Shown one piece after another: positions 37,616-46,750 of a stretch of 64,000 nt of DNA. Made by a program: the position numbers and the translations under genes. Origin of the DNA: Sedimentisphaerales bacterium (GTDB lineage: Bacteria > Planctomycetota > Phycisphaerae > Sedimentisphaerales > Anaerobacaceae); the NCBI GenBank assembly GCA_016936075.1, contig JAFGPS010000023.1, positions 1-64,000 on the forward strand, in the 5' to 3' direction. How positions within the stretch are numbered: the first letter of the stretch is position 1; each line of letters begins with the position of its first letter. Below the pieces are notes generated by a model. The model did no database searches. It was not told the origin of the DNA and saw only the letters and a list, made by a program, of their open reading frames with translations.

Positions 37616-39490
37616 TCAAATAATATTCTTCCTGAATCTTCTTTTTGCCAGCCATGCAAAGAATGCACCGAAAGAACTATAAAAGAACATAATAGACATA
37701 AGCAGTTTTGTTGTAGGGAACACTTTTCCAATATTCTCAAAATTATAAAGATTAATCCAATTATACCTCAAATCTGAAAGACTTAGATTGGAGTTTTCAA
37801 TACCGCCAACAGCTTCCATAACCACTCCAATTTGGACAATCGGATTAAGTGAATAATAAAGCCCAAAGAAGGTTCTATAAAAACCCTTATTGCCTGCAAA
37901 CGATGTTGCAATACCAAGAATGATAGGTACAAATAACCACATAAAAAGAATTGAAACAAAACTAATAATAATTGCCCATGTAGTTTTTTTGCATAAAGAA
38001 CTTATATAAATACCGAAACCTGTAAGAAAAACAATTACGCCTGTAACTACTATTGATATTTGCAGAAATGCTATTGGATGAATATATCCTATAATGATAA
38101 ATGCAATTAAATGGCTCTCCAACAAAAGCCAGACTGGAAGACACTTATAAAAAACACCTAATGCCTTTCCGAGCATAATGTGCCAATCATCAAGTGAAGT
38201 TGTAAGCAGAATTGGCCAGGCAAAAGACTCTTTTTCGGATGTAATACATGATACCGAGAGCACGATATTGAAAATAATCCCTATGACAACAAACATACCA
38301 ACATATAATAAATGTACATATCCTTCATCAAGGCCTTTATTTATATAACATACATAGTATGTAATTAACAAAGTAATAATAGTTGCAGCAAGACCTATTT
38401 TATTATTAGTTCTGTCTATACCCTGAATCAATGGTTTTCGAGCTTCTTTCCAGAAAACCGGCGGCCCGGTAACGTCTCTTATCGAACCTATATACTCGTT
38501 AAGTTTATTTCTTTTGTCCTTTGAAAGAGATAACCTTACTTTAGAGAAAAGGTCAAGTTCACCTAAAATCTGGCGCAAAGCGACTCTACGAACAACCTTA
38601 ACAGAAAAAGCAAGTATAAGAGCAGATGCAATTAACATTATGATACAATGGACAGGCCAGAAATAAAAAGTCGTTGCGCCGGAAGGAGAAAGCATAATAA
38701 AAGTATTTATTGACATTATACCTACTGGATTAAAATGAAGTAAAGCTGTCAATAATGGAGAATTAACAACATGACTACCATAAATAAATATATTTATCAA
38801 TTGATATCCGAAAAACGCCGCAATTATAATAGGCATGATTATATAAATAACGCCAAGGATAAATACTGACTTAATAATAACAACATAGGCGTGAATATTT
38901 TTAATAGAAAAAGCAAGACTGATTGAGCCGGCGAAAACTGCGGCTGTAAGAGTAATAAAAAAGCTCGAAATAATATAGTCCCAGGAAACACCTCCAAAAA
39001 CTCGTACAATAGCAAGAATTGGAAGACTTATAGCCAGCAAAATTAGAATTTGAAGTAATTTGCTGAACAATTTCCCAATTACGATTTGCAAGCTATTGAT
39101 GGGAGTAGTCATTAATACTCCCAATGTTCTATGATATATTTCGTCACTGATAGAGTTGCTTAAAAGTATAACAGCAATTATCTGTGCCGCGAAAAACTGG
39201 AATAAAACGATAGTCATAACTATGCTTTGACCGATTTCGGCAAGTCGTGATTTCTGATATACAATCGAACCACGTAAATGTTCAACACTGAGCCAAGCCG
39301 CCCCTACAAAGATTATAAGAAGAATCACATAAGCAAATCGAAGGTAGTAGTTGAGTCTTCTTCTGCTTGAAATGCGAAGCTCCTTATCGAATAAAGGACC
39401 TGTCAGCCAGAAAAATCTGAAAAAATTAAAAACAGGTTTTATCGAAAGACTCGCCATATTAATATTGTGACTTAAAAAATAATGCTTCAA
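37616..39490 (-). CDS. ABC-2 type permease, paralogue 1 of 4
   Basis: FWLTGPLFDKELRISSRRRLNYYLR; SDEIYHRTLGVLMTTPINSLQIVIGKLFSKLLQI. Confidence 0.85.
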   Translation of the reverse strand: MKHYFLSHNINMASLSIKPVFNFFRFFWLTGPLFDKELRISSRRRLNYYLRFAYVILLIIFVGAAWLSVEHLRGSIVYQKSRLAEIGQSIVMTIVLFQFFAAQIIAVILLSNSISDEIYHRTLGVLMTTPINSLQIVIGKLFSKLLQILILLAISLPILAIVRVFGGVSWDYIISSFFITLTAAVFAGSISLAFSIKNIHAYVVIIKSVFILGVIYIIMPIIIAAFFGYQLINIFIYGSHVVNSPLLTALLHFNPVGIMSINTFIMLSPSGATTFYFWPVHCIIMLIASALILAFSVKVVRRVALRQILGELDLFSKVRLSLSKDKRNKLNEYIGSIRDVTGPPVFWKEARKPLIQGIDRTNNKIGLAATIITLLITYYVCYINKGLDEGYVHLLYVGMFVVIGIIFNIVLSVSCITSEKESFAWPILLTTSLDDWHIMLGKALGVFYKCLPVWLLLESHLIAFIIIGYIHPIAFLQISIVVTGVIVFLTGFGIYISSLCKKTTWAIIISFVSILFMWLFVPIILGIATSFAGNKGFYRTFFGLYYSLNPIVQIGVVMEAVGGIENSNLSLSDLRYNWINLYNFENIGKVFPTTKLLMSIMFFYSSFGAFFAWLAKRRFRKNII

Positions 39491-39599
39491 ATCCAGGCCG
39501 AATTTAGAATATCCGAATTTATATTTATTGATTCCGCTTTCATATTAGTACTGCGTTCAGCGCAGCTTATCGCAGAACACAGCACAATGAACTTTTTTA

Positions 39600-40526
39600 T
39601 TAGTGTACGATTCCTTTTGTTAACTGCAGGAATGCGTCATCGAGTTTAATCTGTTCAGGCTGAATAGCAATAACATCCAAATTCGCGTTAACTAAAGTTC
39701 GTGCGATCAGGCCATCGATATTTTCACCCTCTTTGAAGGATATTGAAATATAGTTTTTATTAGTCTGAACCTGATGTATCTGCGGCAAAGCTGACAATAA
39801 TTCAATTGCTTTTTCCTGGTTATCAGCCACCTGGACACGAACCTTCGTATGAATGCCTAATCTCGGACGAATTTCCTCTATCGTGCCGCTATATACAAGT
39901 TGGCCATGCTCGATAATTCCCACGTGGTCGCATATCTCTTCCAGTTCGCTGAGAATATGGCTGGAAATCATTATTGTCTTTCCCATTCTTTTGAGTTCAC
40001 GCAGCAGTTCCCTGATTTCAATTCTTGCTCTCGGATCGAGTCCGCTTGCCGGTTCATCAAGAATAAGAACTTTCGGGTCATGAATCAGAACTCGCGCAAG
40101 TCCGAGCCGCTGCTGCATACCTCGTGAAAGACTATCAACTGTTGCTGCCTTCTTGGATTGCAGATCAGTTAATTCAAGAACGCCTTCGACGATTGATTTC
40201 CTTTTGGAGCGTTCAATGCTGAAAGCTGCCGCAAAAAATTCAAGGTACTCGAATACTTTCAAGTCATCATAAACACCCATGAAATCGGGCATATAACCTA
40301 TAACCCTGCGAACCTTTTGCCCGTTTCTCGATACATCGAGACCATCAATTATCGCATGGCCGCGTGTAGGTTCCATCAGGGTGACAAGAATACGCATAGT
40401 AGTAGTTTTACCTGCACCATTCGGGCCGATAAATCCGAATATATCACCCTGCTTAATAAATAAATTAAGGTCGTCAACCGCAGTAAGATTGCCGAATACT
40501 TTTGTTAAATGTTTCGTTTCTATCAT
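39600..40526 (-). CDS. ABC-2 type transporter ATP-binding protein
   Basis: FIGPNGAGKTTTMRILVTLMEPTRG, LSRGMQQRLGLARVLIHDPKVLILDEPASGLDPRARIEIRELL; start trimmed to MIETKHLTKVF. Confidence 0.93.
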   Translation of the reverse strand: MIETKHLTKVFGNLTAVDDLNLFIKQGDIFGFIGPNGAGKTTTMRILVTLMEPTRGHAIIDGLDVSRNGQKVRRVIGYMPDFMGVYDDLKVFEYLEFFAAAFSIERSKRKSIVEGVLELTDLQSKKAATVDSLSRGMQQRLGLARVLIHDPKVLILDEPASGLDPRARIEIRELLRELKRMGKTIMISSHILSELEEICDHVGIIEHGQLVYSGTIEEIRPRLGIHTKVRVQVADNQEKAIELLSALPQIHQVQTNKNYISISFKEGENIDGLIARTLVNANLDVIAIQPEQIKLDDAFLQLTKGIVH

Positions 40527-40539
40527 TTCCTGTTCCCTC

Positions 40540-42762
40540 TTAATTCGGAAAAACAACAAGACGTGCCATTTGTATATGTTCTTCACTCACTGAATGTTTT
40601 TTAATTTTAAAAGATACAGGAGCATTATCGTATGTAACGCAGACAATAGCTGCCCCATTGTTGAGATAATTATTCATAGCCTGAGTTCTCTGGAGACTTC
40701 CCTGTGCAAAAAACGCGGCTTCATTTTTGAATTTGCCGGTACTTTGCCCGGAATATTGTGACACATGAGTAAATGTGTTAATATCATTTTCCCATAATCT
40801 AATAGGCTGGACATTTCTCCTGAACTCCTGAATACTATTTGCAGGAACTCCACTAAAATTTATTCCATTCCTATTATCCACCATAACATAGCCGCCGATA
40901 ATAGCAGCGTCTGACTCATTTTTTATGGTAACAATGATTTCATTTCCTTCTATTAATACATCAGCACTGAACGGCATTTTTTCTATCGACGATTCAGTAA
41001 GCATACACTGAATATCCCAAATATTAACAGGTAACGTTTCAGGCAAATTCCCACCATCTTCCTGGGTACAATAGATTCTTCTGCTGCCAATTTCATTGCT
41101 ATAAGAATATAACTGATCCTGCGTTGGAGCTATACCCGACCACCACTGATTTGGCTGGAGGTTCTCAAGCTCATAGCTGTCACTTCGTGATGCGAATAAA
41201 CCACTATACTGAGTCGCCCATACAGTCTTCTCATCTTTAATACCATCAATAACAGAAACTACTCTTAATTGTGTTTTACCGCCGCGCAAATACTGAACAC
41301 CGTAATATGCTCCTATAGTAAATGCAATTATCCAAAACGTACAGGTCAACCATGTTAAAGGAAGACGATCTATATGTTTTAGGAATTTGTAATCAACAGG
41401 ACCAAGTAAAATAGCCAGTGCGCCCAATAATAGAATTACAAACCAGACACTTAAAGGCTTTATCTCCTGGTATAAAAATTCCATAACTTTATTGTTCAAA
41501 GAATATGCACTTCCTATTTGGTAATAATTCCGATTTCTTTGTTGATTTTGCAGTATTGGCTGGCCAAACTGGTTAACGTTTGTACCGGAATCAGGGACAT
41601 TATCAATTCTTCTTTGTGCTAATATTGTATTCTCTACAGATCCTTCCGATTTGATAATAGTCTTAATTAAATTCACCCAAAAACGGGATTTATTTGTATC
41701 CTGAGAATAACTGAAATCTTCCGGATCGAAACCTAATACTCCAATCGTCCCGAAGCCTGCATTTCCGATACCAAATAAATATTGATTTCCCTGGTACAAA
41801 TCACCTTCATAAAGTTTTACATTTGGTTTTGGAACGAGGGGTCTTAGAGTAACAGTTTCTGAACTATTTTCAGACAACTTCCATTCATAAAGCTGTTGCT
41901 GAGAAATATTGACTTGTTTTGTATCTGTATAATCAAAAGGAATTATTTTGGTCAGAGGATTTTCACCCATAGGAGGCTTGCTTCCCAAAACAAGAAGCAT
42001 CTTTCCGCCATTTGTTATCCATTCGCTAATAGCTTTTAATTGCTGCTCTTTTAACTGGTTCCAGTCAGGGTCATAAAGAATAAGCAAATCAAGAGAAACA
42101 AAACCTGTCCAGTCCCATGGAACCATTGCTGCCTGTTTATTTCCGACATATACATTCCCAGGAACTCCTTTATAATAACTGGTAGATTGTTTTTCCAACC
42201 CAAGAAGACCAAATTTGCCAGCACCAATTACTCCTATCAACATATCGAATTCATTAAGTGCCGGGATTTTACCCGGATTCATCATTATATTATAATTGTG
42301 ACTCCATACAGTTTTTCTTCTTCCTGTAGTCCGATCAAGCTTTAGACTGCATATTTGATTTGTATATGCAATCTTCGTCACAAGAGGTATATATTCAGTC
42401 AATTCTGCTGTAAGAGCCAAATCCTGAACCATTATATTCAGTGTATTTAATCCGTCCTGTTGGGATGAAAGTGTTAACTCGCCACCAAAGTGTTGTTCTA
42501 ACGAGTTGTTTATAGTGATTTCTACTGGTGTCCATTCCATTGGCCGAAAATAGCCGCCCCAGCCAAAATACATATCAATATTAAAAACAGATTTATCATT
42601 TGCTATAGCTGAATTACTCAAGACAAGAAGAAATGACAAACATAAAGTGAAAATAATAGCCCTATAAAGATAATTCATAAATAAATCTGGATTTGTTTTT
42701 TTTGCCATAATAATGTTGTCACTATTCCACTCTTTTTTTTGCTTCATATATTTATTGAACAT
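40540..42762 (-). CDS. Membrane protein with secreted GATase/DUF4350-like region
   Basis: Long extracellular beta-rich region, LLLGALAILLGPVDYKFLKHIDRLPLTW TM segment; located between ABC-2 and BatA/vWA genes. Confidence 0.65.
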   Translation of the reverse strand: MFNKYMKQKKEWNSDNIIMAKKTNPDLFMNYLYRAIIFTLCLSFLLVLSNSAIANDKSVFNIDMYFGWGGYFRPMEWTPVEITINNSLEQHFGGELTLSSQQDGLNTLNIMVQDLALTAELTEYIPLVTKIAYTNQICSLKLDRTTGRRKTVWSHNYNIMMNPGKIPALNEFDMLIGVIGAGKFGLLGLEKQSTSYYKGVPGNVYVGNKQAAMVPWDWTGFVSLDLLILYDPDWNQLKEQQLKAISEWITNGGKMLLVLGSKPPMGENPLTKIIPFDYTDTKQVNISQQQLYEWKLSENSSETVTLRPLVPKPNVKLYEGDLYQGNQYLFGIGNAGFGTIGVLGFDPEDFSYSQDTNKSRFWVNLIKTIIKSEGSVENTILAQRRIDNVPDSGTNVNQFGQPILQNQQRNRNYYQIGSAYSLNNKVMEFLYQEIKPLSVWFVILLLGALAILLGPVDYKFLKHIDRLPLTWLTCTFWIIAFTIGAYYGVQYLRGGKTQLRVVSVIDGIKDEKTVWATQYSGLFASRSDSYELENLQPNQWWSGIAPTQDQLYSYSNEIGSRRIYCTQEDGGNLPETLPVNIWDIQCMLTESSIEKMPFSADVLIEGNEIIVTIKNESDAAIIGGYVMVDNRNGINFSGVPANSIQEFRRNVQPIRLWENDINTFTHVSQYSGQSTGKFKNEAAFFAQGSLQRTQAMNNYLNNGAAIVCVTYDNAPVSFKIKKHSVSEEHIQMARLVVFPN

Positions 42763-42791
42763 ATGTAAACCTCACCCGATTTCATACTTTA

Positions 42792-44777
42792 CTAAATCCT
42801 AACTTTCGAATTATATACCAGCCATTCTATACAGGCAAGCAATAATGCAAGTCCGACAAGGAACGGCCATAAAGGTATGTTCGCCCTGCTTATCATTTCG
42901 TCCTGTGCCACGATTGTTTGCGAATTCGACATTACAAGTTCCTTAATCGGTTTGATGTCGCTTTCTTCCGAATCCAAAAGGTTCACCACATAAAATCGTG
43001 GCGTGCTATCTGAAATGCTCAGGTTATACTGGCCGACATGGCTTGTATCAGCAAAACGAATAATACCACTCGGATTTGCCTGCAAAACTTCAGTCTCTTT
43101 ATCCGGCATAGTAACTTTAGCCTCTGTACCGGGAGCGAGGCCTTCTATTACAATCGGCTCTCCGACTTTTAGTTCATTTTTCTGATCCTGAGAAATCTGC
43201 ATTCCAAGATAACTTGTCGCATTATAACAAAACAGGACAAAGCTCGGTTCGAAAGGCCAGTTTGTTTCGAGAATATCGAATCCCACTAAAAGAAAAACAC
43301 TTCCATTTCTCTCTACAATTGCCATCGCTGATGTTTCATTAAACTCGGCAAGCACATCTGAATCACGGGGCAACTCCATCTGATAACATTTAGCAGCAAA
43401 AAGATTCAACAGATTAACATAGTTCAATACAGGATGTTTCTGTCTCCAGTCAATGATAACCTGGTTTTCGATTTGGCCCGGTACATTAACATCAATTCCA
43501 CCCGGAGGCTGACCAAAAACAATATATTTTCCTTTTGGAAGATGATCGTTTATATGGTTATCGAGAACAATAACATCATAAGGATTTTCAATACTCAATG
43601 CGTCTTTGTCTAATTCATCGAATTCTACAGGTGACTGAATATCAAGCTTTGCGAGAGGACACGCTTTTAAAGCTGATTCAAGTGCTGGATTCTCTGAGGT
43701 AACGAGTAAAACAGAAAGTTTTTTAGGAGGTGAAACTATTGCCCATGACGAGTTGTCACATTCTAAGGAATCATCGGAGAGAAGTCTTATTTCGAGCACG
43801 CCCGGCTCTACCTCAGAAAGAGAGAAATTCACTGCAATTTTGCCAGGCTCTTCTTTATTTGTATCAAGGTTCATACTTGATGATGGAACAGATATTGACC
43901 TGATAGCTTTGACATTATTATTAACGCTAAGCTGTAAATCCGCATCGAGTTTTTTGTCTCCAAAATTTGAAATAGATACAAATACTTCTATCTCATCTGG
44001 ATTTTCATAGGACCTCAAAGCCTGCATTGCGGTTATGCCGGTATTTTGGCTGGATTCAACTCCAATTGAGTGATATGTTATTTCATTGTCACTAATGGTT
44101 AAATCAATCAAATCAGTTATTTTACCATCGCTGAAAAGTTCCAGTTTTGCGGGATCCTGCTGGTTAGTATAGTCGGCTTCACCTGTAGGTGATTGCGAAA
44201 AGGCACGGGCAACTATAATTGCTTCGGACAAAAGTGATTTCCCATGCCCTGAAGAAATTGATTCAATTGCATGTATCAACTGTCCCTTGTTAGAGGTGAA
44301 ATTACACATGACTTTTGCATGGTCATCAAAAGCTATTATCATTGTCTGGTCGCTATCATCTTTCAACGAAAGTACAGCTTTTTGCCGCATGGATTCTATA
44401 AATATCTTCGCCTGTTCCTTGGCTATATCGAGTCTGCTTTTCTTGCCTGACGAATCATCATCTACCGTATTCATGCTTGCGGAACGGTCTATCAATATAA
44501 CATGTCTTTGTCCTGAACTTTTTTTCATAGACAAAATCGGCCATGCAAGAGCAAACAATACCGCAAATAACATTAATAACTGAATAAGTAATAATATATT
44601 ATGCCTCAATTTTTGGAAAGGAGCATTTACCTGCATATCGCGGATGGCTCTTTGCCAGAGCAAGGTACTCGAAACAATTTGCTCATGCCGCTTTAGTTTA
44701 AGAAAATATAATAACAGTAAAAGCGGCACTGTTATCAGAGCGGCGTATAATGCAGTTAATGGTGTTAGCCATTGCAT
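42792..44777 (-). CDS. BatA-like N-terminal plus vWA domain membrane protein
   Basis: YFLKLKRHEQIVSSTLLWQRAIRDMQVNAPFQKLRHNILLLIQLL; MIDAS VILIDRSASM. Confidence 0.88.
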   Translation of the reverse strand: MQWLTPLTALYAALITVPLLLLLYFLKLKRHEQIVSSTLLWQRAIRDMQVNAPFQKLRHNILLLIQLLMLFAVLFALAWPILSMKKSSGQRHVILIDRSASMNTVDDDSSGKKSRLDIAKEQAKIFIESMRQKAVLSLKDDSDQTMIIAFDDHAKVMCNFTSNKGQLIHAIESISSGHGKSLLSEAIIVARAFSQSPTGEADYTNQQDPAKLELFSDGKITDLIDLTISDNEITYHSIGVESSQNTGITAMQALRSYENPDEIEVFVSISNFGDKKLDADLQLSVNNNVKAIRSISVPSSSMNLDTNKEEPGKIAVNFSLSEVEPGVLEIRLLSDDSLECDNSSWAIVSPPKKLSVLLVTSENPALESALKACPLAKLDIQSPVEFDELDKDALSIENPYDVIVLDNHINDHLPKGKYIVFGQPPGGIDVNVPGQIENQVIIDWRQKHPVLNYVNLLNLFAAKCYQMELPRDSDVLAEFNETSAMAIVERNGSVFLLVGFDILETNWPFEPSFVLFCYNATSYLGMQISQDQKNELKVGEPIVIEGLAPGTEAKVTMPDKETEVLQANPSGIIRFADTSHVGQYNLSISDSTPRFYVVNLLDSEESDIKPIKELVMSNSQTIVAQDEMISRANIPLWPFLVGLALLLACIEWLVYNSKVRI

Positions 44778-44788
44778 AAATATTTTCC

Positions 44789-45700
44789 TTATCGCAGCAA
44801 GTTAATTCGACGCAGATAATTCAATACGAGAGTCTCAATCGAATCTGAAGACTTCGTAAGCACATAAGCAGCACCCCTGCGGGTACAAAAATCCTTCAAT
44901 TCGTTACAATACGCGTTCAATGTTTTTTTATAATACTTTAACAATGCCCCTGAAACCGTAATCTCAGCAATATCGGAATCTTCGATATCAATTAATTTGA
45001 GTTCGCCTGTAATATCCGGTGAGAGTTCTTTTGGCGAAAGTACCTGTATAACATAAAGGTCATAGTTCCGCCCCATCAGACGACGCAAACCTGAGTCATA
45101 ACCTTCTTTGAACAAAAAATCACTCAAGACTATTGTAATGCCGGAACCAATTCGCCCCGATACAAGCTGCTTGCATGACTTTTCAAAATTTGATAAGCCA
45201 TCGCTTTCAGCAGTCAGAAGAAAATCCGCCATATTATGCAGATAGTTTCGTCCCCGCATATTAGCGAGCTGTCCCTCTATGCCATCAGCGAAGAAACTTA
45301 TCGTCACCCTGTTATTATTCACAAGACTTACATAACCCAGTGCCGCAGTTAATTTCTTTATATAAAGAGCTTTGGATGGATCACCTATACTCATCGAAGA
45401 ACTAAAGTCAGCAACGATATGAACTGTAAGGTCCTGCTCTTCCAGAAAAAGTTTAAGAAACAACTGCTCCAATCGTCCGTAAATATTCCAATCCACAAAC
45501 CTCAGGTCATCACCAGCTACGTATGGGCGATGGTCGGCGAATTCCACGCTCTGTCCCCTTCGCTTTGTGCGGCGTTCGCCGTGAAGCTTGCCCTGTAATA
45601 TCTTCCGGCTCATCACATCGAGAGAATCCAGCCTCGCCATAAACTTTGGATCAAGCAAGTCAGTAAGTCTTTTTTTAGTTGTTGATGTTTTATGGTACAT
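44789..45700 (-). CDS. DUF58 domain protein
   Basis: LHGERRTKRRGQSVEFADHRPYVAGDDLRFVDWNIYGRLEQLFLKLFLEEQDLTVHIVADFSSSMS. Confidence 0.95.
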   Translation of the reverse strand: MYHKTSTTKKRLTDLLDPKFMARLDSLDVMSRKILQGKLHGERRTKRRGQSVEFADHRPYVAGDDLRFVDWNIYGRLEQLFLKLFLEEQDLTVHIVADFSSSMSIGDPSKALYIKKLTAALGYVSLVNNNRVTISFFADGIEGQLANMRGRNYLHNMADFLLTAESDGLSNFEKSCKQLVSGRIGSGITIVLSDFLFKEGYDSGLRRLMGRNYDLYVIQVLSPKELSPDITGELKLIDIEDSDIAEITVSGALLKYYKKTLNAYCNELKDFCTRRGAAYVLTKSSDSIETLVLNYLRRINLLR

Positions 45701-46715
45701 TTAATTGTTGTTCCATCGTTGTTGGTGTATTTTCAAGTATTTGAGCAAGCACATCATCTGTAGTAATCCCTTCTGCCTGGCCTTCGAAATTCAATAGAAC
45801 ACGATGACGCAAAGTAGGCAGCACAGATTCCGAAATGTCACCAAAGCTCACATGATAACGCTCATCGAGCAATGCACGAACTTTGGCTGAAAGTACGAGA
45901 GCCTGAACGCCTCGCGGCGAAGAACCAAAACGAATATACTTATTTGTTACTTCAGCCGCAAATTCTCCCTGTGGATGTGTTGCCAAAACCAGACGTATTG
46001 CATAATCCTGTACATGTTCTGCTATTACAACTCTTCTAACAAGGTTTTGTGCATTAATAATTTCTTCTTTGCCAATAATATTTTGCGCTCTTTCATTATG
46101 CTCTGTTGTAGTTCTGTTAATAATCTCGCCAAGCTCCTTACGATTGCTATACGGCACAATAACTTTAAAGAAAAACCTGTCAAGCTGTGCTTCAGGCAAT
46201 GGGTAAGTTCCTTCCTGTTCAATCGGATTCTGCGTTGCAAGAACAATAAAAGGCTCGGGCAATTTGCGAACCTGTCCGCTGCTTGTGACAGAATGTTCCT
46301 GCATTGCTTCGAGCATAGCTGACTGGGTTTTTGGAGTTGCACGGTTAATTTCATCAGCCAGAATTATCTGCCCGAAAATAGGGCCGGGCTGGAACTCGAA
46401 ACTTCTCCTGCCGCTCGAAGCATCTTCCATAACGATATTAGTTCCGATGATATCGGCGGGCATAAGGTCGGGAGTAAATTGAATACGTCTGAATTCAAGT
46501 GAGAATACATCACTCAATGTTCTTACGAGCAAAGTTTTGCCAAGACCGGGAACACTTTCGAGCAGGACGTGACCGCCGCAGAAAATACTGATAAGAACAT
46601 TATCAACGATTGATTCATGACCAACGATAACTTTTCCGATTTCCTTTCGCAGAGAATCGAACATTTCCCGAAAGTCTTTGCATTGTTCTTCAACTTTTTT
46701 ATCATCTTTCGACAT
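45690..46715 (-). CDS. MoxR family AAA+ ATPase
   Basis: GGHVLLESVPGLGKTLLVRTLSD, GPIFGQIILADEINRATPKTQSAMLEAMQEHSVT, LATQNPIEQEGTYPLPEAQLDRF. Confidence 0.96.
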   Translation of the reverse strand: MSKDDKKVEEQCKDFREMFDSLRKEIGKVIVGHESIVDNVLISIFCGGHVLLESVPGLGKTLLVRTLSDVFSLEFRRIQFTPDLMPADIIGTNIVMEDASSGRRSFEFQPGPIFGQIILADEINRATPKTQSAMLEAMQEHSVTSSGQVRKLPEPFIVLATQNPIEQEGTYPLPEAQLDRFFFKVIVPYSNRKELGEIINRTTTEHNERAQNIIGKEEIINAQNLVRRVVIAEHVQDYAIRLVLATHPQGEFAAEVTNKYIRFGSSPRGVQALVLSAKVRALLDERYHVSFGDISESVLPTLRHRVLLNFEGQAEGITTDDVLAQILENTPTTMEQQLNVP

Positions 46716-46750
46716 ATTATTTATCTCCTAAGAATCTTATATCATCAATT

